A stretch of DNA of 64,000 bases from Massilia sp. METH4 (GTDB taxonomy: Bacteria; Pseudomonadota; Gammaproteobacteria; Burkholderiales; Burkholderiaceae_D). The stretch lies in assembly GCF_037094685.1 (NCBI RefSeq), contig NZ_CP146614.1:186001-250000 (forward strand), read 5' to 3'. The notes under the pieces were generated by a model. That model saw nothing but the letters and a program-made list of their open reading frames with translations. It searched no databases and was not told the DNA's origin. Of this stretch, positions 53,954 through 62,108 are shown one piece after another. The position numbers were made by a program, and so were the translations under genes. Positions within the stretch are counted from its first letter, which is position 1. The number at the start of each line of letters is the position of its first letter.

Positions 53954-54969
53954 AGCGGCGCGCCGGCCTCGCCTCCCTGCTGCTGGGTGCCGCCCTGCAT
54001 GCCGCGGCGGCGCCGGCGGCGGCCGAACAGTCGTTCGACGTCGCCATCATCGGGCATACCTTCCCCGACGAGCTGGGCGACGCCGACCTGAAACGCACGA
54101 TCGCGCGTGCCGACATGGAAAAGCCGGCCTTCGTGATCGCCGCCGGCATCAAGTCGGCCGACGAACCGTGCAGCGACAAGCTGTACCTGCAGCGCAAGGC
54201 CCTGCTGAACAAGTCCGACCAGCCGCTGGTACTGGTGCTGACGGGCGCCGACTGGACCGGCTGCCGCAATTCCGCGGGACGCTCGAACGCCATCGAGCGG
54301 CTGAACCGTATCCGCGAAATCTTCTACGACGGCCAGGAAGCGCTGGGTGCGCGCATGCTCGACCTGAACCGGCAATCGACGATCACGAAATTCCGCAGCT
54401 ATGCGGAGAACGCCTACTGGGAGCGCGGCGGCGTGCTGTTCGCCACGATCAACCTCCCCGCCGCCAACAACCACTACCTGCTCGAGGCGGGCCGCAACAG
54501 CGAATACGAAGACCGGCTGGTGGCCAACCGCGCGTGGCTGCAGCGGCTGTTCAGCATGGCCAAGCGGCGCAAGCTGGAAGGCCTGGTGCTGTTCTCGGAC
54601 GGCGACGTGCGCATCCATGCCGAGCCGGGCTTTTCACTGCTGGCCGGCTTCTCGACCAAGCACGATGGCTTCGCCGAGACGCGGCGGCTGGCACGCACGC
54701 TGGCAGAGAAATACGACGGCAAGGTGCTGCTCGTCGATGCGAACCGCGAACCGCCGGTCAAGGGGGACCCGGCGCCGGGCACGCTCACCTGGCGCGGCAA
54801 CGTGGGCCATGTGACGCTGCTGGGCGAGTGGAATGTGCTGCACGTGGCGCCGGGGAGCGAACAATTGTTCACGCTGCGCCAGGAGCCTGCCGACCATGAA
54901 AACGGGCATGCCAAGCCAGGGAACGGCGCCAGGAAAGACAACGGGCAGCCGAAGCTGCCCGTCAAATAA
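53950..54969 (+). CDS. Secreted, apparently degenerate calcineurin-like phosphoesterase relative
   Basis: The 339-residue protein has a signal peptide (cleavage after A-A-A-A near 20-25). S-F-D-V-A-I-I-G, then [15 protein letters not shown] and [11 protein letters not shown] follow the order of a secreted metallophosphoesterase family I know. In that family the motifs read G-D-I-K-S-G-x-x-P-C-S-D and G-D-N-E-W-T-D-C. Here the metal-binding Asp of the first and the G-D-N-E of the second are replaced, so it is probably catalytically dead. The C-terminus is hydrophilic. Its ATG overlaps the mutS stop (ATGA). Confidence 0.7.
   Translation: MKRRAGLASLLLGAALHAAAAPAAAEQSFDVAIIGHTFPDELGDADLKRTIARADMEKPAFVIAAGIKSADEPCSDKLYLQRKALLNKSDQPLVLVLTGADWTGCRNSAGRSNAIERLNRIREIFYDGQEALGARMLDLNRQSTITKFRSYAENAYWERGGVLFATINLPAANNHYLLEAGRNSEYEDRLVANRAWLQRLFSMAKRRKLEGLVLFSDGDVRIHAEPGFSLLAGFSTKHDGFAETRRLARTLAEKYDGKVLLVDANREPPVKGDPAPGTLTWRGNVGHVTLLGEWNVLHVAPGSEQLFTLRQEPADHENGHAKPGNGARKDNGQPKLPVK
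54941..54962. terminator. Hairpin at the end of the mutS-linked gene
   Basis: ACGGGCAGC-CGAA-GCTGCCCGT is a perfect 9-bp stem inside the last codons of the gene ending at 54969. It lacks a U-tract. A second perfect palindrome, CAGGGCAGCGC and complement, lies at 54982-55003. Either could stop transcription between the convergent genes. Confidence 0.45.
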
Positions 54970-55015
54970 CGAGGTCCATGGCAGGGCAGCGCGCGCTGCC
55001 CTGTGCAGGGCCCGA

Positions 55016-55558
55016 TCAGTGGATCGGGTGGGTGCGGAACTGGTCGCCCGCCTCGCCTTCGTCGTCCTCGTCGCCGTGGTGATGGCCGTGGGCGCCGTGC
55101 ACGTGTTCGTGGGCGATCTCTTCCTCGGTGGCTTCGCGCACGTCCAGCACCTTCAGTTCGAAGCGCAGCGCCATGCCGGCCAGCGGGTGGTTACCGTCCA
55201 GCACGACCTTGTCTTCGGCGATGTCGGTCACGGTGAAGATCATCGCTTCCTCGTCGCTTTCGCCATCGGGCATGCCTTCGAACTGCATGCCCACTTCCAG
55301 CGGCTCCGGCAGGCGCGAGCGCGGCTCCACCTTCACCAGGTTCGGGTCGTAGTCGCCGAAGGCATCATCGGGTTCGATCTGGATGGTGTTTTCATAGCCG
55401 ACTTCCTTGCCGTCCAGCTCTTCCTCGATCTTCGGCAGGGTGTTTTCATACCCGCCGTGCAGGTACACCATCGGCTGGCGGCCGTCCTCGATCAGGTTGT
55501 TCTGAGCGTCGGACAATTTATATTGCACGGTGACGACGGTGTTCTTCGCGATCTTCAT
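55016..55558 (-). CDS. slyD: FKBP-type peptidyl-prolyl isomerase, SlyD-like
   Basis: SlyD is a cytosolic prolyl isomerase and chaperone, also a metallochaperone for nickel. The 180-residue protein has the FKBP domain split by the IF chaperone insert (about 70-125, Y-E-N-T-I-Q-I-E-P-D-D-A-F-G). It also has the H-P-L-A-G-M-A-L-R-F segment. The C-terminal tail (about 145-180) is His/Asp/Glu-rich (H-E-H-V-H-G-A-H-G-H-H-H-G) and should bind Ni or Zn. Cysteine is absent from the tail, unlike Escherichia coli SlyD. Confidence 0.95.
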   Translation of the reverse strand: MKIAKNTVVTVQYKLSDAQNNLIEDGRQPMVYLHGGYENTLPKIEEELDGKEVGYENTIQIEPDDAFGDYDPNLVKVEPRSRLPEPLEVGMQFEGMPDGESDEEAMIFTVTDIAEDKVVLDGNHPLAGMALRFELKVLDVREATEEEIAHEHVHGAHGHHHGDEDDEGEAGDQFRTHPIH

Positions 55559-55684
55559 GTGACTTCCTTTCTGGTCTGATGGCGCCGATTATACCCCCAG
55601 CCCGCAGCCGCCATCGCCATGCTGCCGCCAATGGTGGCGACAACGATGCCGGCCGGACCGGCCACATGGACAAACCGGGCTGGA

Positions 55685-55701
55685 TAACCGACAATCGGTT
55701 A
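55685..55701. promoter_or_regulatory. Palindrome upstream of the PEP-CTERM gene
   Basis: TAACCGA-CAA-TCGGTTA is a perfect 7-3-7 inverted repeat, 53 bp before the start at 55754. It could be an operator for the exopolysaccharide-linked PEP-CTERM regulon or another regulator. Confidence 0.4.
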
Positions 55702-55753
55702 GCAAACTGTCTTTTCATAATGTCATCCATGCCGTATCAACCCGGGGAGTATC

Positions 55754-56428
55754 ATGAAGAAATCAGCGCTAGCGTTTGCAGCATCGTTGCTCGTTGCCGG
55801 CACCGCCCAGGCGGCCATCGTGACCGTCGAGTATTCGGTCAATGTCAACTGGATCGCCGAGGAGTACCTCAACCCCTACTATTACGAGGAAGTGGACAAC
55901 ACCTACCTGCCGGGATTCCAGACGTATCTCGGCGATCCGGTCTACGGCAGCTTTACCTACGACGACGCCGCGCCCGTGCAACCGACCAGTAGCGGCTACG
56001 CGGCGCCGGTCATCTCGCACTCGCTCACCTTCTTCTTCAGCGGCACGCAGGTAACCCTCGACAACTCTTCGCTCGCCATGTCGCGCGACGCCGCCGGCGA
56101 TGGACTGACCCTGTCCGGCGGCGGCTTCATCACGGCCACCGACGAACCATACTTCGTGGTGGACTTCGGCTTTGTGGCGCCACCGGGCACGCACGTCCCG
56201 AATACCCTGCCGACGGCATCGGACTGGCAATCCTATGCGACGGACGGCTCGCGGCCATTCCGGATGAGCATCCACGGCTTCAACCAGAGCTTCAATGTCT
56301 ACCTGACGGGCGGTCCGATGTCGGTGCACGTGTCGGCCGTGCCCGAGCCGGCCACGTACGGCATGCTGGCAGGCGGGCTGGCGCTGGTCGCCATGGCCGC
56401 GCGCCGCGGCCGTTCGGCCCGCACGTGA
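55754..56428 (+). CDS. PEP-CTERM sorting-signal protein
   Basis: The 224-residue protein has an N-terminal signal peptide (cleavage after A-Q-A near 20). A Tyr/Asp-rich beta body and a C-terminal PEP-CTERM tail (V-P-E-P-A-T-Y-G-M-L-A-G-G-L-A then a basic end) follow. Such proteins are sorted by exosortase EpsH/XrtA and end up in the matrix or on the surface. No exosortase gene is in the window. The body has no recognised enzyme motif. Confidence 0.92.
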   Translation: MKKSALAFAASLLVAGTAQAAIVTVEYSVNVNWIAEEYLNPYYYEEVDNTYLPGFQTYLGDPVYGSFTYDDAAPVQPTSSGYAAPVISHSLTFFFSGTQVTLDNSSLAMSRDAAGDGLTLSGGGFITATDEPYFVVDFGFVAPPGTHVPNTLPTASDWQSYATDGSRPFRMSIHGFNQSFNVYLTGGPMSVHVSAVPEPATYGMLAGGLALVAMAARRGRSART

Positions 56429-56476
56429 ACGCCCGCGCCGCCCGCAGTCCGGCGCGGGCGGCGCTGCCGGATGGCC

Positions 56477-56482
56477 TATAAT
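56477..56482 (+). promoter_or_regulatory. TATAAT -10 element adjoining the ribosomal oxygenase start
   Basis: A consensus TATAAT ends seven bases before the ATG at 56489, so transcription would start at or next to the start codon. This suggests a leaderless or very short-leader mRNA. No good -35 is visible. Confidence 0.45.
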
Positions 56483-56488
56483 CCGGCC

Positions 56489-57622
56489 ATGAAAAAATCC
56501 GCTCCGCTCCGCCTTCTCGGCGACATTACGCCCGCGCAGTTCATGCGCGATTACTGGCACAAGAAACCCCTGCTGATCCGCCAGGCGATCCCCGGCTTCA
56601 AGCCCCTGCTGCCGTTCGACCAGCTGGCCGAGCTGGCCACCAAGGATTACGTGGAATCGCGCCTCGTCACGCTCACGGACGGCGAATGGAACATGCAGCA
56701 CGGTCCGCTGCACGAGCTGCCGCCGCGCACCCAGCGCGAATGGACCATGCTGGTGCAGGGCGCGAACCTGCAGGACGACGGGGCCGATGCGCTGCTGCGC
56801 CAGTTCCGCTTCGTGCCCGACGCGCGGCTCGACGACCTGATGGTCAGCTTCGCCACCGACGGCGGCGGCGTGGGCCCGCACTTCGATTCCTACGATGTGT
56901 TCCTGCTGCAGGCCGAGGGGCAGCGCCGCTGGCGCATCGGCCCGCAGAAGGACCTGTCGCTGGTGGAAGGCCTGCCGCTGAAGATCCTCAGCAAGTTCAA
57001 GCCCACCGAGGAATTCGTGCTGGAACCGGGCGACATGCTGTACCTGCCGCCGCACTACGCGCACGACGGCGTGGCGATCGGCGATTGCCAGACGTATTCG
57101 ATCGGCTTCCGCTCGCCTTCGTACCAGGAACTGGGCGAAGCCTTCCTGCAGTTCATGGCCGACTCGATCGACCTGCCCGGCCGCTATGCCGACCCGGACC
57201 TGGAACCGTCGGGCAAGCCGGCCGAGATCCCGAAGGACATGCTGGGCCGGCTGGCCGATGAACTGAACAAGATGCAGTTCACGGAAGACGACTTCGCCAT
57301 CTTCCTGGGCGAGTACCTGTCCGAGCCGAAGCACAATGTGTTCTTCACCGGTCCGGAAAAACCGCTGCCCGCCGGCCGGTTTGCCCAGAGCGCCGCGAAG
57401 AAAGGCGTGAAGCTGTCGCGCAAGACGCAGATGCTGTACCGCGGCAAGCACGTGTTCATCAACGGCGAGTCGTTCGCCATCGGCCGCGCCGACAAGGCGG
57501 CCCTGGAAGCGCTGGCCAACAACCGCGCGCTCGAGGGCGGGGAAGTCGCCACCGCGTCGGAAGACGTGATGGAAGCGCTGTACGCCTGGTACACGGACGG
57601 CTGGCTCGAACTGAATAAATAG
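56489..57622 (+). CDS. roxA: JmjC-type ribosomal protein oxygenase (YcfD/RoxA family)
   Basis: The 377-residue protein belongs to the cupin/JmjC 2-oxoglutarate oxygenases that hydroxylate an arginine of ribosomal protein L16 (bL/uL16 in YcfD). The Fe(II) triad is His131, Asp133 (G-P-H-F-D-S-Y-D) and His192 (P-H-Y-A-H-D-G). A helical dimerisation region and a winged-helix C-terminal domain follow, as in YcfD. The ATG at 56489 was chosen since the earlier in-frame ATG overlaps the -10 element. The next gene begins nine bases after its stop. Confidence 0.93.
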   Translation: MKKSAPLRLLGDITPAQFMRDYWHKKPLLIRQAIPGFKPLLPFDQLAELATKDYVESRLVTLTDGEWNMQHGPLHELPPRTQREWTMLVQGANLQDDGADALLRQFRFVPDARLDDLMVSFATDGGGVGPHFDSYDVFLLQAEGQRRWRIGPQKDLSLVEGLPLKILSKFKPTEEFVLEPGDMLYLPPHYAHDGVAIGDCQTYSIGFRSPSYQELGEAFLQFMADSIDLPGRYADPDLEPSGKPAEIPKDMLGRLADELNKMQFTEDDFAIFLGEYLSEPKHNVFFTGPEKPLPAGRFAQSAAKKGVKLSRKTQMLYRGKHVFINGESFAIGRADKAALEALANNRALEGGEVATASEDVMEALYAWYTDGWLELNK

Positions 57623-57631
57623 GGGATAACG

Positions 57632-58102
57632 ATGGACAGGCAAACCTTCGACAGCCGCGCGGGCTTCCAGGCCGCGCTGGACGATTGCCTGTCCCGCTCG
57701 CGCCTGGCGCTGGCGATGTTCGATCCGGACTTCGGCTGGTGGGAGCTCGGCAGCGCCCGGAACGACGCATTGCTGCGTGCCTTCCTGCGCCACGGCGGGC
57801 GGCTGCGGCTGGTCGCACACAGCAATGCCCGCCTCGAGCGCGACGCGCCCCGCTTCCTGCGCGTCCTTCAGGACTACAGCCATCTGGTCGAGTGCCGGCT
57901 GACCAATCGCTCCATCGCCCACCTGACCGATTCCTTCTGCATCGGCGACGAGCGCCATCTCGTGCGCCGCTTCCACAGCGATCACTTCCGGGGCGAAGCA
58001 ATTTTTCATGCCCCAATGTCAACCCAAAACGAGCTCGAGCGTTATGGAGCCATCTGGGCCGAAACGAGGCCTGGCCTGCAGGCCGGCATCACGGGTTTGT
58101 AA
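57632..58102 (+). CDS. Uncharacterised protein coupled to roxA, PLD-like pattern
   Basis: The 156-residue protein has no signal peptide or membrane span. Features are L-A-M-F-D-P-D-F-G-W-W-E-L, an R-H-G-G-R-L-R-L-V-A-H-S-N-A-R-L segment and a basic H-L-V-R-R-F-H-S-D-H-F-R-G-E. The strand-loop order recalls small phospholipase-D-like proteins of unknown function that often follow roxA in betaproteobacteria. No H-x-K-x4-D catalytic motif is seen, so it may not be an enzyme. GGGGATAACG precedes the ATG. Confidence 0.75.
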   Translation: MDRQTFDSRAGFQAALDDCLSRSRLALAMFDPDFGWWELGSARNDALLRAFLRHGGRLRLVAHSNARLERDAPRFLRVLQDYSHLVECRLTNRSIAHLTDSFCIGDERHLVRRFHSDHFRGEAIFHAPMSTQNELERYGAIWAETRPGLQAGITGL

Positions 58103-58286
58103 GCCGGGAGCTCGTGCCCGAAACGCCCTGCGCGCGCCGCGTTTCTACGTTGCCGTCGCAGGCTTTTCACGGGTTGCGACGGTTGAGATGATTTCGCATC
58201 AAGATACTTGGCCAAGTAGCAATATTGTGTGTATGAAAAAGTTGCGAAAGTGTCCGGTGTTGCTATTGCGACTCATTTAAAATCGC

Positions 58287-58292
58287 TATAAT
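58287..58292 (+). promoter_or_regulatory. TATAAT -10 of the small lipoprotein gene
   Basis: The hexamer is consensus; TTGCGA at 58266-58271 is a possible -35 at a short 15-bp spacing. It implies a leader of about 130 nt. Confidence 0.5.
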
Positions 58293-58363
58293 ATTCTGTT
58301 AGGAAGTTTCCGTTGTCTGGGGCACCATATGGTCCGAATGACCACGAAACGCCCTAGTGAGCG

Positions 58364-58381
58364 ATAATTACCGGTAATTAT
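58364..58381. promoter_or_regulatory. Perfect 18-bp palindrome in the lipoprotein leader
   Basis: ATAATTACCGGTAATTAT is perfectly symmetrical, with a further GCGA/TCGC pair just outside. It stands 47 bp upstream of the lipoprotein start. It could be an operator or an mRNA stem. Confidence 0.45.
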
Positions 58382-58427
58382 TCATCGCAACACTGTCATC
58401 AATTAGTGTATTAATTAAGGAAAACAA

Positions 58428-58718
58428 ATGAAAAAATCCCTGCTGATCGCCTCCCTGCTGGCTGTTGCCCTGGCTGCTTGCTCGAAGAAAGAAGAAGCTC
58501 CTGCCGCTCCGGCTGCTGAAGCAACCGCACCGGCAGCTGACGCTGCTGCTCCGGCTGCCGCTCCGGCCGCTGACGCTGCTGCCGCTCCGGCTGCTGACGC
58601 TGCTGCTGCTCCGGCTGCTGACGCTGCCGCTGGCGCCGCTGCTGACGCTGCTGCTGCCGCTTCCGCTGCTGCTTCCGCCGCTTCCGAAGCTGCTTCGGCT
58701 GCTGCTGCTGCCAAGTAA
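58428..58718 (+). CDS. Ala/Pro-repeat small lipoprotein
   Basis: The 96-residue product has a lipoprotein signal (K-K-S-L-L-I-A-S-L-L-A-V-A-L-A-A-C, lipid Cys18), then S-K-K-E-E-A. The rest of the mature protein is almost wholly Ala with Pro and Asp, built of A-P-A-A-D-A-A-type units. It should be an extended or helical spacer on the membrane. The units repeat in DNA as well, so repeat number may vary. A terminator follows. I know of no function for this type. Confidence 0.85.
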   Translation: MKKSLLIASLLAVALAACSKKEEAPAAPAAEATAPAADAAAPAAAPAADAAAAPAADAAAAPAADAAAGAAADAAAAASAAASAASEAASAAAAAK

Positions 58719-58753
58719 TATCGAGACCGCCGTCTCCGGACGGCGTCCCGCAC

Positions 58754-58783
58754 AACCGCCCCTCGTGGGCGGTTTTGTTTTTT
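58754..58783 (+). terminator. Rho-independent terminator of the small lipoprotein gene
   Basis: AACCGCCC pairs with GGGCGGTT around a 5-nt loop and is followed by TTTGTTTTTT. Confidence 0.9.
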
Positions 58784-58883
58784 GTGGGCCACGTATGCCG
58801 ATCCGGCAGTCTGGCGCCAAGTGCAGAAACCAGGGTGCGACCCGCCGGGCCCGACCCAGCCCCTCGCCTCTGGGGTACCGAAA

Positions 58884-58943
58884 ACCGGTGACAGGCTCCG
58901 ACTCCCAAGAAATGTTTCCCGAGAATCGGAGCCTGTCACCGGT
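58884..58943. repeat. Long hairpin repeat with AATGTTTCCCGAGAA core
   Basis: An 18-bp perfect stem (ACCGGTGACAGGCTCCGA and complement) encloses 24 nt that include AAATGTTTCCCGAG. The loop is similar to the TGTTTCTCGGAA blocks at 9275 and 9314, so it belongs to the same dispersed family with different arms. Confidence 0.8.
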
Positions 58944-59024
58944 GATGACCTGCATGTCGTTACCGCTTGGCCAGCGCAGAGCATGCCCTGCAGCACCCCG
59001 GCCAAGCCACCGGTTTTGCCGCGA

Positions 59025-59663
59025 TCAGTAGGCGACCGTGAACCGCGTCCGCGAGTGCGCAGGCCGTTCCAGCTCATCGATCATCGCCACCGCGTAGTCT
59101 TCCAGCGAGATGCGGCTGTTCCCTGAAGCGTCCGCCAGCAGGCTGTCCGTCCCGAGGCGGAAGATGCCGGTACGCGTGCCCGGCTCGAGATGTGCCGCCG
59201 GGCTCAGCATGGTCCAATCCAGTTCACGCTCCGCGCGCAGCAAGGCCAGCGCGTCGCGCGCCCCTTCGGCAGTGCCTTTCCACTGGGCGGGGAACTCCGG
59301 CGTATCCACGAGTTGCACGCCTGGCGCCACCTCCAGGCTGCCGGCGCCGCCGACCACCAGCAGGCGCGGCACGCCGGCCGCCTTCGTGGCCGCGACGATG
59401 GATTGCATGCCCCGCACGTAGTACGCGCGCACATCCTGCTGGGCATGGCCGCTGAAGGCGCTGATCACGGCGTCGACGCCGGCCAGCTGCGCCGCCAGCC
59501 CATCGCGATCCTGCACGTCCACGCGCGCCGCTTGCACGCCGGGTTGCGCCGGCACCTTCTCCGGTCGCGAGACCAAAGCCTTCACATCGTGGCCGCGGCT
59601 GGCGGCCTCGGCCAGCAGTTTTGCGCCGACGTAACCGGTGGCGCCAATCAATGCGATCTTCAT
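59025..59663 (-). CDS. NAD(P)-binding SDR-type protein (NmrA/YwnB-like)
   Basis: The 212-residue protein has a Rossmann motif G-A-T-G-Y-V-G-A-K at 8-16, and V-D-A-V-I-S-A-F and L-L-V-V-G-G-A-G-S-L strands. No Y-x-x-x-K catalytic pair is obvious, as in NmrA-type atypical SDRs. It could be an NAD(P)H-dependent sensor or reductase, for example a flavin- or quinone-linked one. It diverges from a LysR-type gene 104 bp away, a usual regulator-target layout. Confidence 0.88.
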   Translation of the reverse strand: MKIALIGATGYVGAKLLAEAASRGHDVKALVSRPEKVPAQPGVQAARVDVQDRDGLAAQLAGVDAVISAFSGHAQQDVRAYYVRGMQSIVAATKAAGVPRLLVVGGAGSLEVAPGVQLVDTPEFPAQWKGTAEGARDALALLRAERELDWTMLSPAAHLEPGTRTGIFRLGTDSLLADASGNSRISLEDYAVAMIDELERPAHSRTRFTVAY

Positions 59664-59767
59664 TTGATTCCTTTAAGAACGTTGTGGTGCCGTCATGATG
59701 CGCTCTGCCATTGCTCCGATAAATGGTCGCGTCCATAATTCATTCATCAGGATTTCTTAATAATGCA

Positions 59768-60682
59768 ATGGCGCTGCCCGGACATATCGACCTCAACGAC
59801 CTCGTCGTCTTCACCGCCGTGGCCGATGCCGGCGGCTTCTCGAAGGCCGCCCAGCGGCTCGGTGTGGCACCCGCCAAGGTGAGCCTGGAGGTGGCCCGGC
59901 TGGAAGCCCGGTTGGGCACCGCCCTGTTCGTGCGCACCACGCGCAGGGTGGTACTCACCGAAGCGGGCCGGGCGCTGCACGATGATTGCGCGCCCCTGCT
60001 GCGGCAGTTGCATGCGGCGGTCGAGGATGTTCATGCGACCTCGACGGTCCTCTCCGGCAGCCTGCGCATCACCGCTCCCACGGATTTCGGCGCGCATTTC
60101 GTGGCACCCGCGCTGGCGCGCTTTGCCGCGCTGCACCCGGCCCTGGCGATCGAATTGCAGACGGGCGACCGCATCGCCGACCTGGTGGGAGAAGGCATCG
60201 ACATCGCCATCCGGATGGGCTGGCTGCGCGACTCATCGCAGCGTGCCGTCAAGCTGGGCGACTTCGGCCAGTACGCCGTGGCATCGCCCGGCTATGTGGC
60301 GCGGGCAGGCTTGCCGCGCGCGCCCGATGAACTGGCCGAACTGGACTGGATCGCGCTGACACGCCTGCCCGCGCCGCTGAAATGGACCTTCACGGAAGCC
60401 GGCGGGGCCAGCCGCACCGTGCAGATGCGGGCCCGCATCCGCACCGATTCCACTGGCGCGCTGCGCGCGCTGGTGCTGGACGGCGCGGGCGTGTCGATCC
60501 TCGACGAATACAGCGTGCGGCGCGATCTCGCCAGCGGTGCGCTGGTGCGCCTGCTGCCCGAGTGGACGCTGCCGTCCGGCGGCACCTTCGCCGTCTTTCC
60601 GCCGGGCCGGCATGTGTCGCGCAAGGTGCGTGCCTTCGTCGCGTTCTACCAGGAGTGGCTGGGCAAAGACGGGGCAGGATGA
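59768..60682 (+). CDS. LysR-family transcriptional regulator
   Basis: The 304-residue protein has the LysR winged helix (L-N-D-L-V-V-F-T-A-V-A-D-A-G-G-F-S-K-A-A) and a periplasmic-binding-protein-like effector domain (about 92-300). The start at 59768 fits the family best; AGGA lies 14 nt upstream, rather far. An in-frame ATG at 59723 would add 15 residues. The divergent NAD(P)-binding gene is the likely target. The effector is unknown. Confidence 0.9.
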   Translation: MALPGHIDLNDLVVFTAVADAGGFSKAAQRLGVAPAKVSLEVARLEARLGTALFVRTTRRVVLTEAGRALHDDCAPLLRQLHAAVEDVHATSTVLSGSLRITAPTDFGAHFVAPALARFAALHPALAIELQTGDRIADLVGEGIDIAIRMGWLRDSSQRAVKLGDFGQYAVASPGYVARAGLPRAPDELAELDWIALTRLPAPLKWTFTEAGGASRTVQMRARIRTDSTGALRALVLDGAGVSILDEYSVRRDLASGALVRLLPEWTLPSGGTFAVFPPGRHVSRKVRAFVAFYQEWLGKDGAG

Positions 60683-60812
60683 CACAAAAGGGGCGTCGCG
60701 GCCTGATGCCGTTCAGTCGGCGCCCGGCCCGGCAGGCACGCGATGCATGCCCGATCCCGCGGCGAGAAGCCGGGGTCCGGCCCCAGGTGGCGCACCCGGG
60801 TCGGTTTGCACG

Positions 60813-60841
60813 AAAAAAAACCGGCCTGGAGGCCGGTTTTT
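60813..60841. terminator. Bidirectional terminator between lysR and bamC
   Basis: AAAACCGGCC-TGGA-GGCCGGTTTT has a clean A-run before and T-run after the stem, so it works on both strands. It closes the LysR gene and the dapA-bamC transcript. Confidence 0.93.
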
Positions 60842-60855
60842 CGTTGCGACTACGA

Positions 60856-62028
60856 TTACTTCAGCTCGTCCTGCAACAAGGTCAGGATCTTCTCTGCCGT
60901 CGGCGAGGCATCCGGCTCGCCCTTGTTGTTCTGCACGGTGACCTGGCTGGTGTTGCCGGTCGCGGCGGCCTTGACGAGGATGCGGTAGCGCTGCGCTTCC
61001 TTGTCGGCATCCGACGAGCCCCAGCTGAACAGGCGCTTGAAGAAGCCCGGCTTCTCGACCTGGTCGGCCACGTAGCGCACGTAGTAGATGCCCTGCACGC
61101 GGTCGCGGTCTTCCACGGTGAATCCGGCGCGGTCCAGCGCCAGGCCCACACGGCGCCACGAGCGGTCGAAGCCTTCGTCCGTTTCCACGTAGCGGTTGGC
61201 GCCCTCGCCCTTGAGGAAGGCGTGCAGCGGCTGCACGATCGCGTTGTCGACGGCCGTGCGGGCGGCCGCTTCCTCGGTGCCGCCCAGTTTCGTCAGCAGG
61301 CGCGCCATGAAGATCGCTTCCAGGTTCGGGTCGGAAGGCCGCGGCGTCCACGTCACGATTTCCTTCTCCGGGCCCTGCGCGATCTCTTCGGCGCCGCGGT
61401 GGCTGATGAAGATTTCGGTGGTGCCGTCGGCATTGCGTTCCACGCGGGTGCGGTACTTGTCGCGCTCGCCGGTAGAGTACGCCGAGTCGAACACCTTGCC
61501 GATCGTGCGGCGGATGATGTCCTGCGGGATCTTGGCGCGGTTCTCGTTCCACTCCGTTTCCATCACACCGGCCGTCGCATCGTCCAGCGCCAGCGTGAAG
61601 CCGTTGTCTTCCCAGAACGACTTCAGCTGCGGCCACAGGGTATCCGGCGACTGCTTGACGACCAACCAGCGCTGGTTGCCAGCGCGCACCACGCGTACCT
61701 TGTCGTTGCCGGTGGCTGCCACTTCGTTGCCGCCCGCCGCCGCGGCCGGTGCGGCCGCGGTGCCGCCGCCGGCCATGTTGGCCCGCTGCGCCGCGTAGCC
61801 GGATGCGGTGGCGATACCGCTACCGCTGTCCGGCAGCGCATAACGATTATCTTTCTGCAACTGGGTCAAGTCCGGCGGCACGTCCAGCGTGCTGGCTTTC
61901 TTGGCCGATTTGTAGTCCACCGTGGTCTTGCCGACCACGGATTCAACCATGCCGCAGCCCGTCAGGCTGAGCATCAGGACGCCAAGCGCGAGGCCGCTTT
62001 GCGCGGAGAGGGAAGCTTTCTTGATCAT
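60856..62028 (-). CDS. bamC: Outer-membrane assembly lipoprotein BamC
   Basis: BamC is a lipoprotein of the Bam complex that inserts outer-membrane proteins. The 390-residue protein has a lipoprotein signal (L-S-L-T-G-C, Cys25). An unstructured BamD-binding segment follows (V-D-Y-K-S-A-K-K-A-S-T-L-D-V-P-P-D-L), typical of BamC. Two helix-grip domains continue to residue 390. It lies 80 bp downstream of dapA, as in many proteobacteria, where dapA-bamC are cotranscribed. Confidence 0.94.
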   Translation of the reverse strand: MIKKASLSAQSGLALGVLMLSLTGCGMVESVVGKTTVDYKSAKKASTLDVPPDLTQLQKDNRYALPDSGSGIATASGYAAQRANMAGGGTAAAPAAAAGGNEVAATGNDKVRVVRAGNQRWLVVKQSPDTLWPQLKSFWEDNGFTLALDDATAGVMETEWNENRAKIPQDIIRRTIGKVFDSAYSTGERDKYRTRVERNADGTTEIFISHRGAEEIAQGPEKEIVTWTPRPSDPNLEAIFMARLLTKLGGTEEAAARTAVDNAIVQPLHAFLKGEGANRYVETDEGFDRSWRRVGLALDRAGFTVEDRDRVQGIYYVRYVADQVEKPGFFKRLFSWGSSDADKEAQRYRILVKAAATGNTSQVTVQNNKGEPDASPTAEKILTLLQDELK

Positions 62029-62108
62029 GTGGTGACTGAGATAAAAGCTGAAGATCCAGCTGGGTGATCGTCGCGGCGGCCGCGATGCCGGGCCGCCGCG
62101 TGTGGGGC

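Larger units (their letters stand above)
58103..58427. other. 325-bp AT-richer gap with promoter of the small lipoprotein
   Basis: No gene is supported. The region is AT-richer than its neighbours. It holds a TATAAT -10 at 58287-58292 and an 18-bp palindrome at 58364-58381, in what would be the 5' leader of the lipoprotein gene. Confidence 0.65.

Noticed and set aside
54982..55003. The 22-bp palindrome before slyD as an operator
   Set aside because: It lies between convergent gene ends, so a transcription-end structure is likelier than an operator.
55769..58009. A 746-codon open frame antisense to the PEP-CTERM, roxA and following genes
   Set aside because: It spans three real genes and their gaps, which shows that long open antisense frames arise here from base composition.
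58368..59077. Several open frames of 165-220 codons antisense to the small lipoprotein
   Set aside because: They are long runs of Ser, Gln or Ala produced by reading the Ala/Pro codon repeats backwards.
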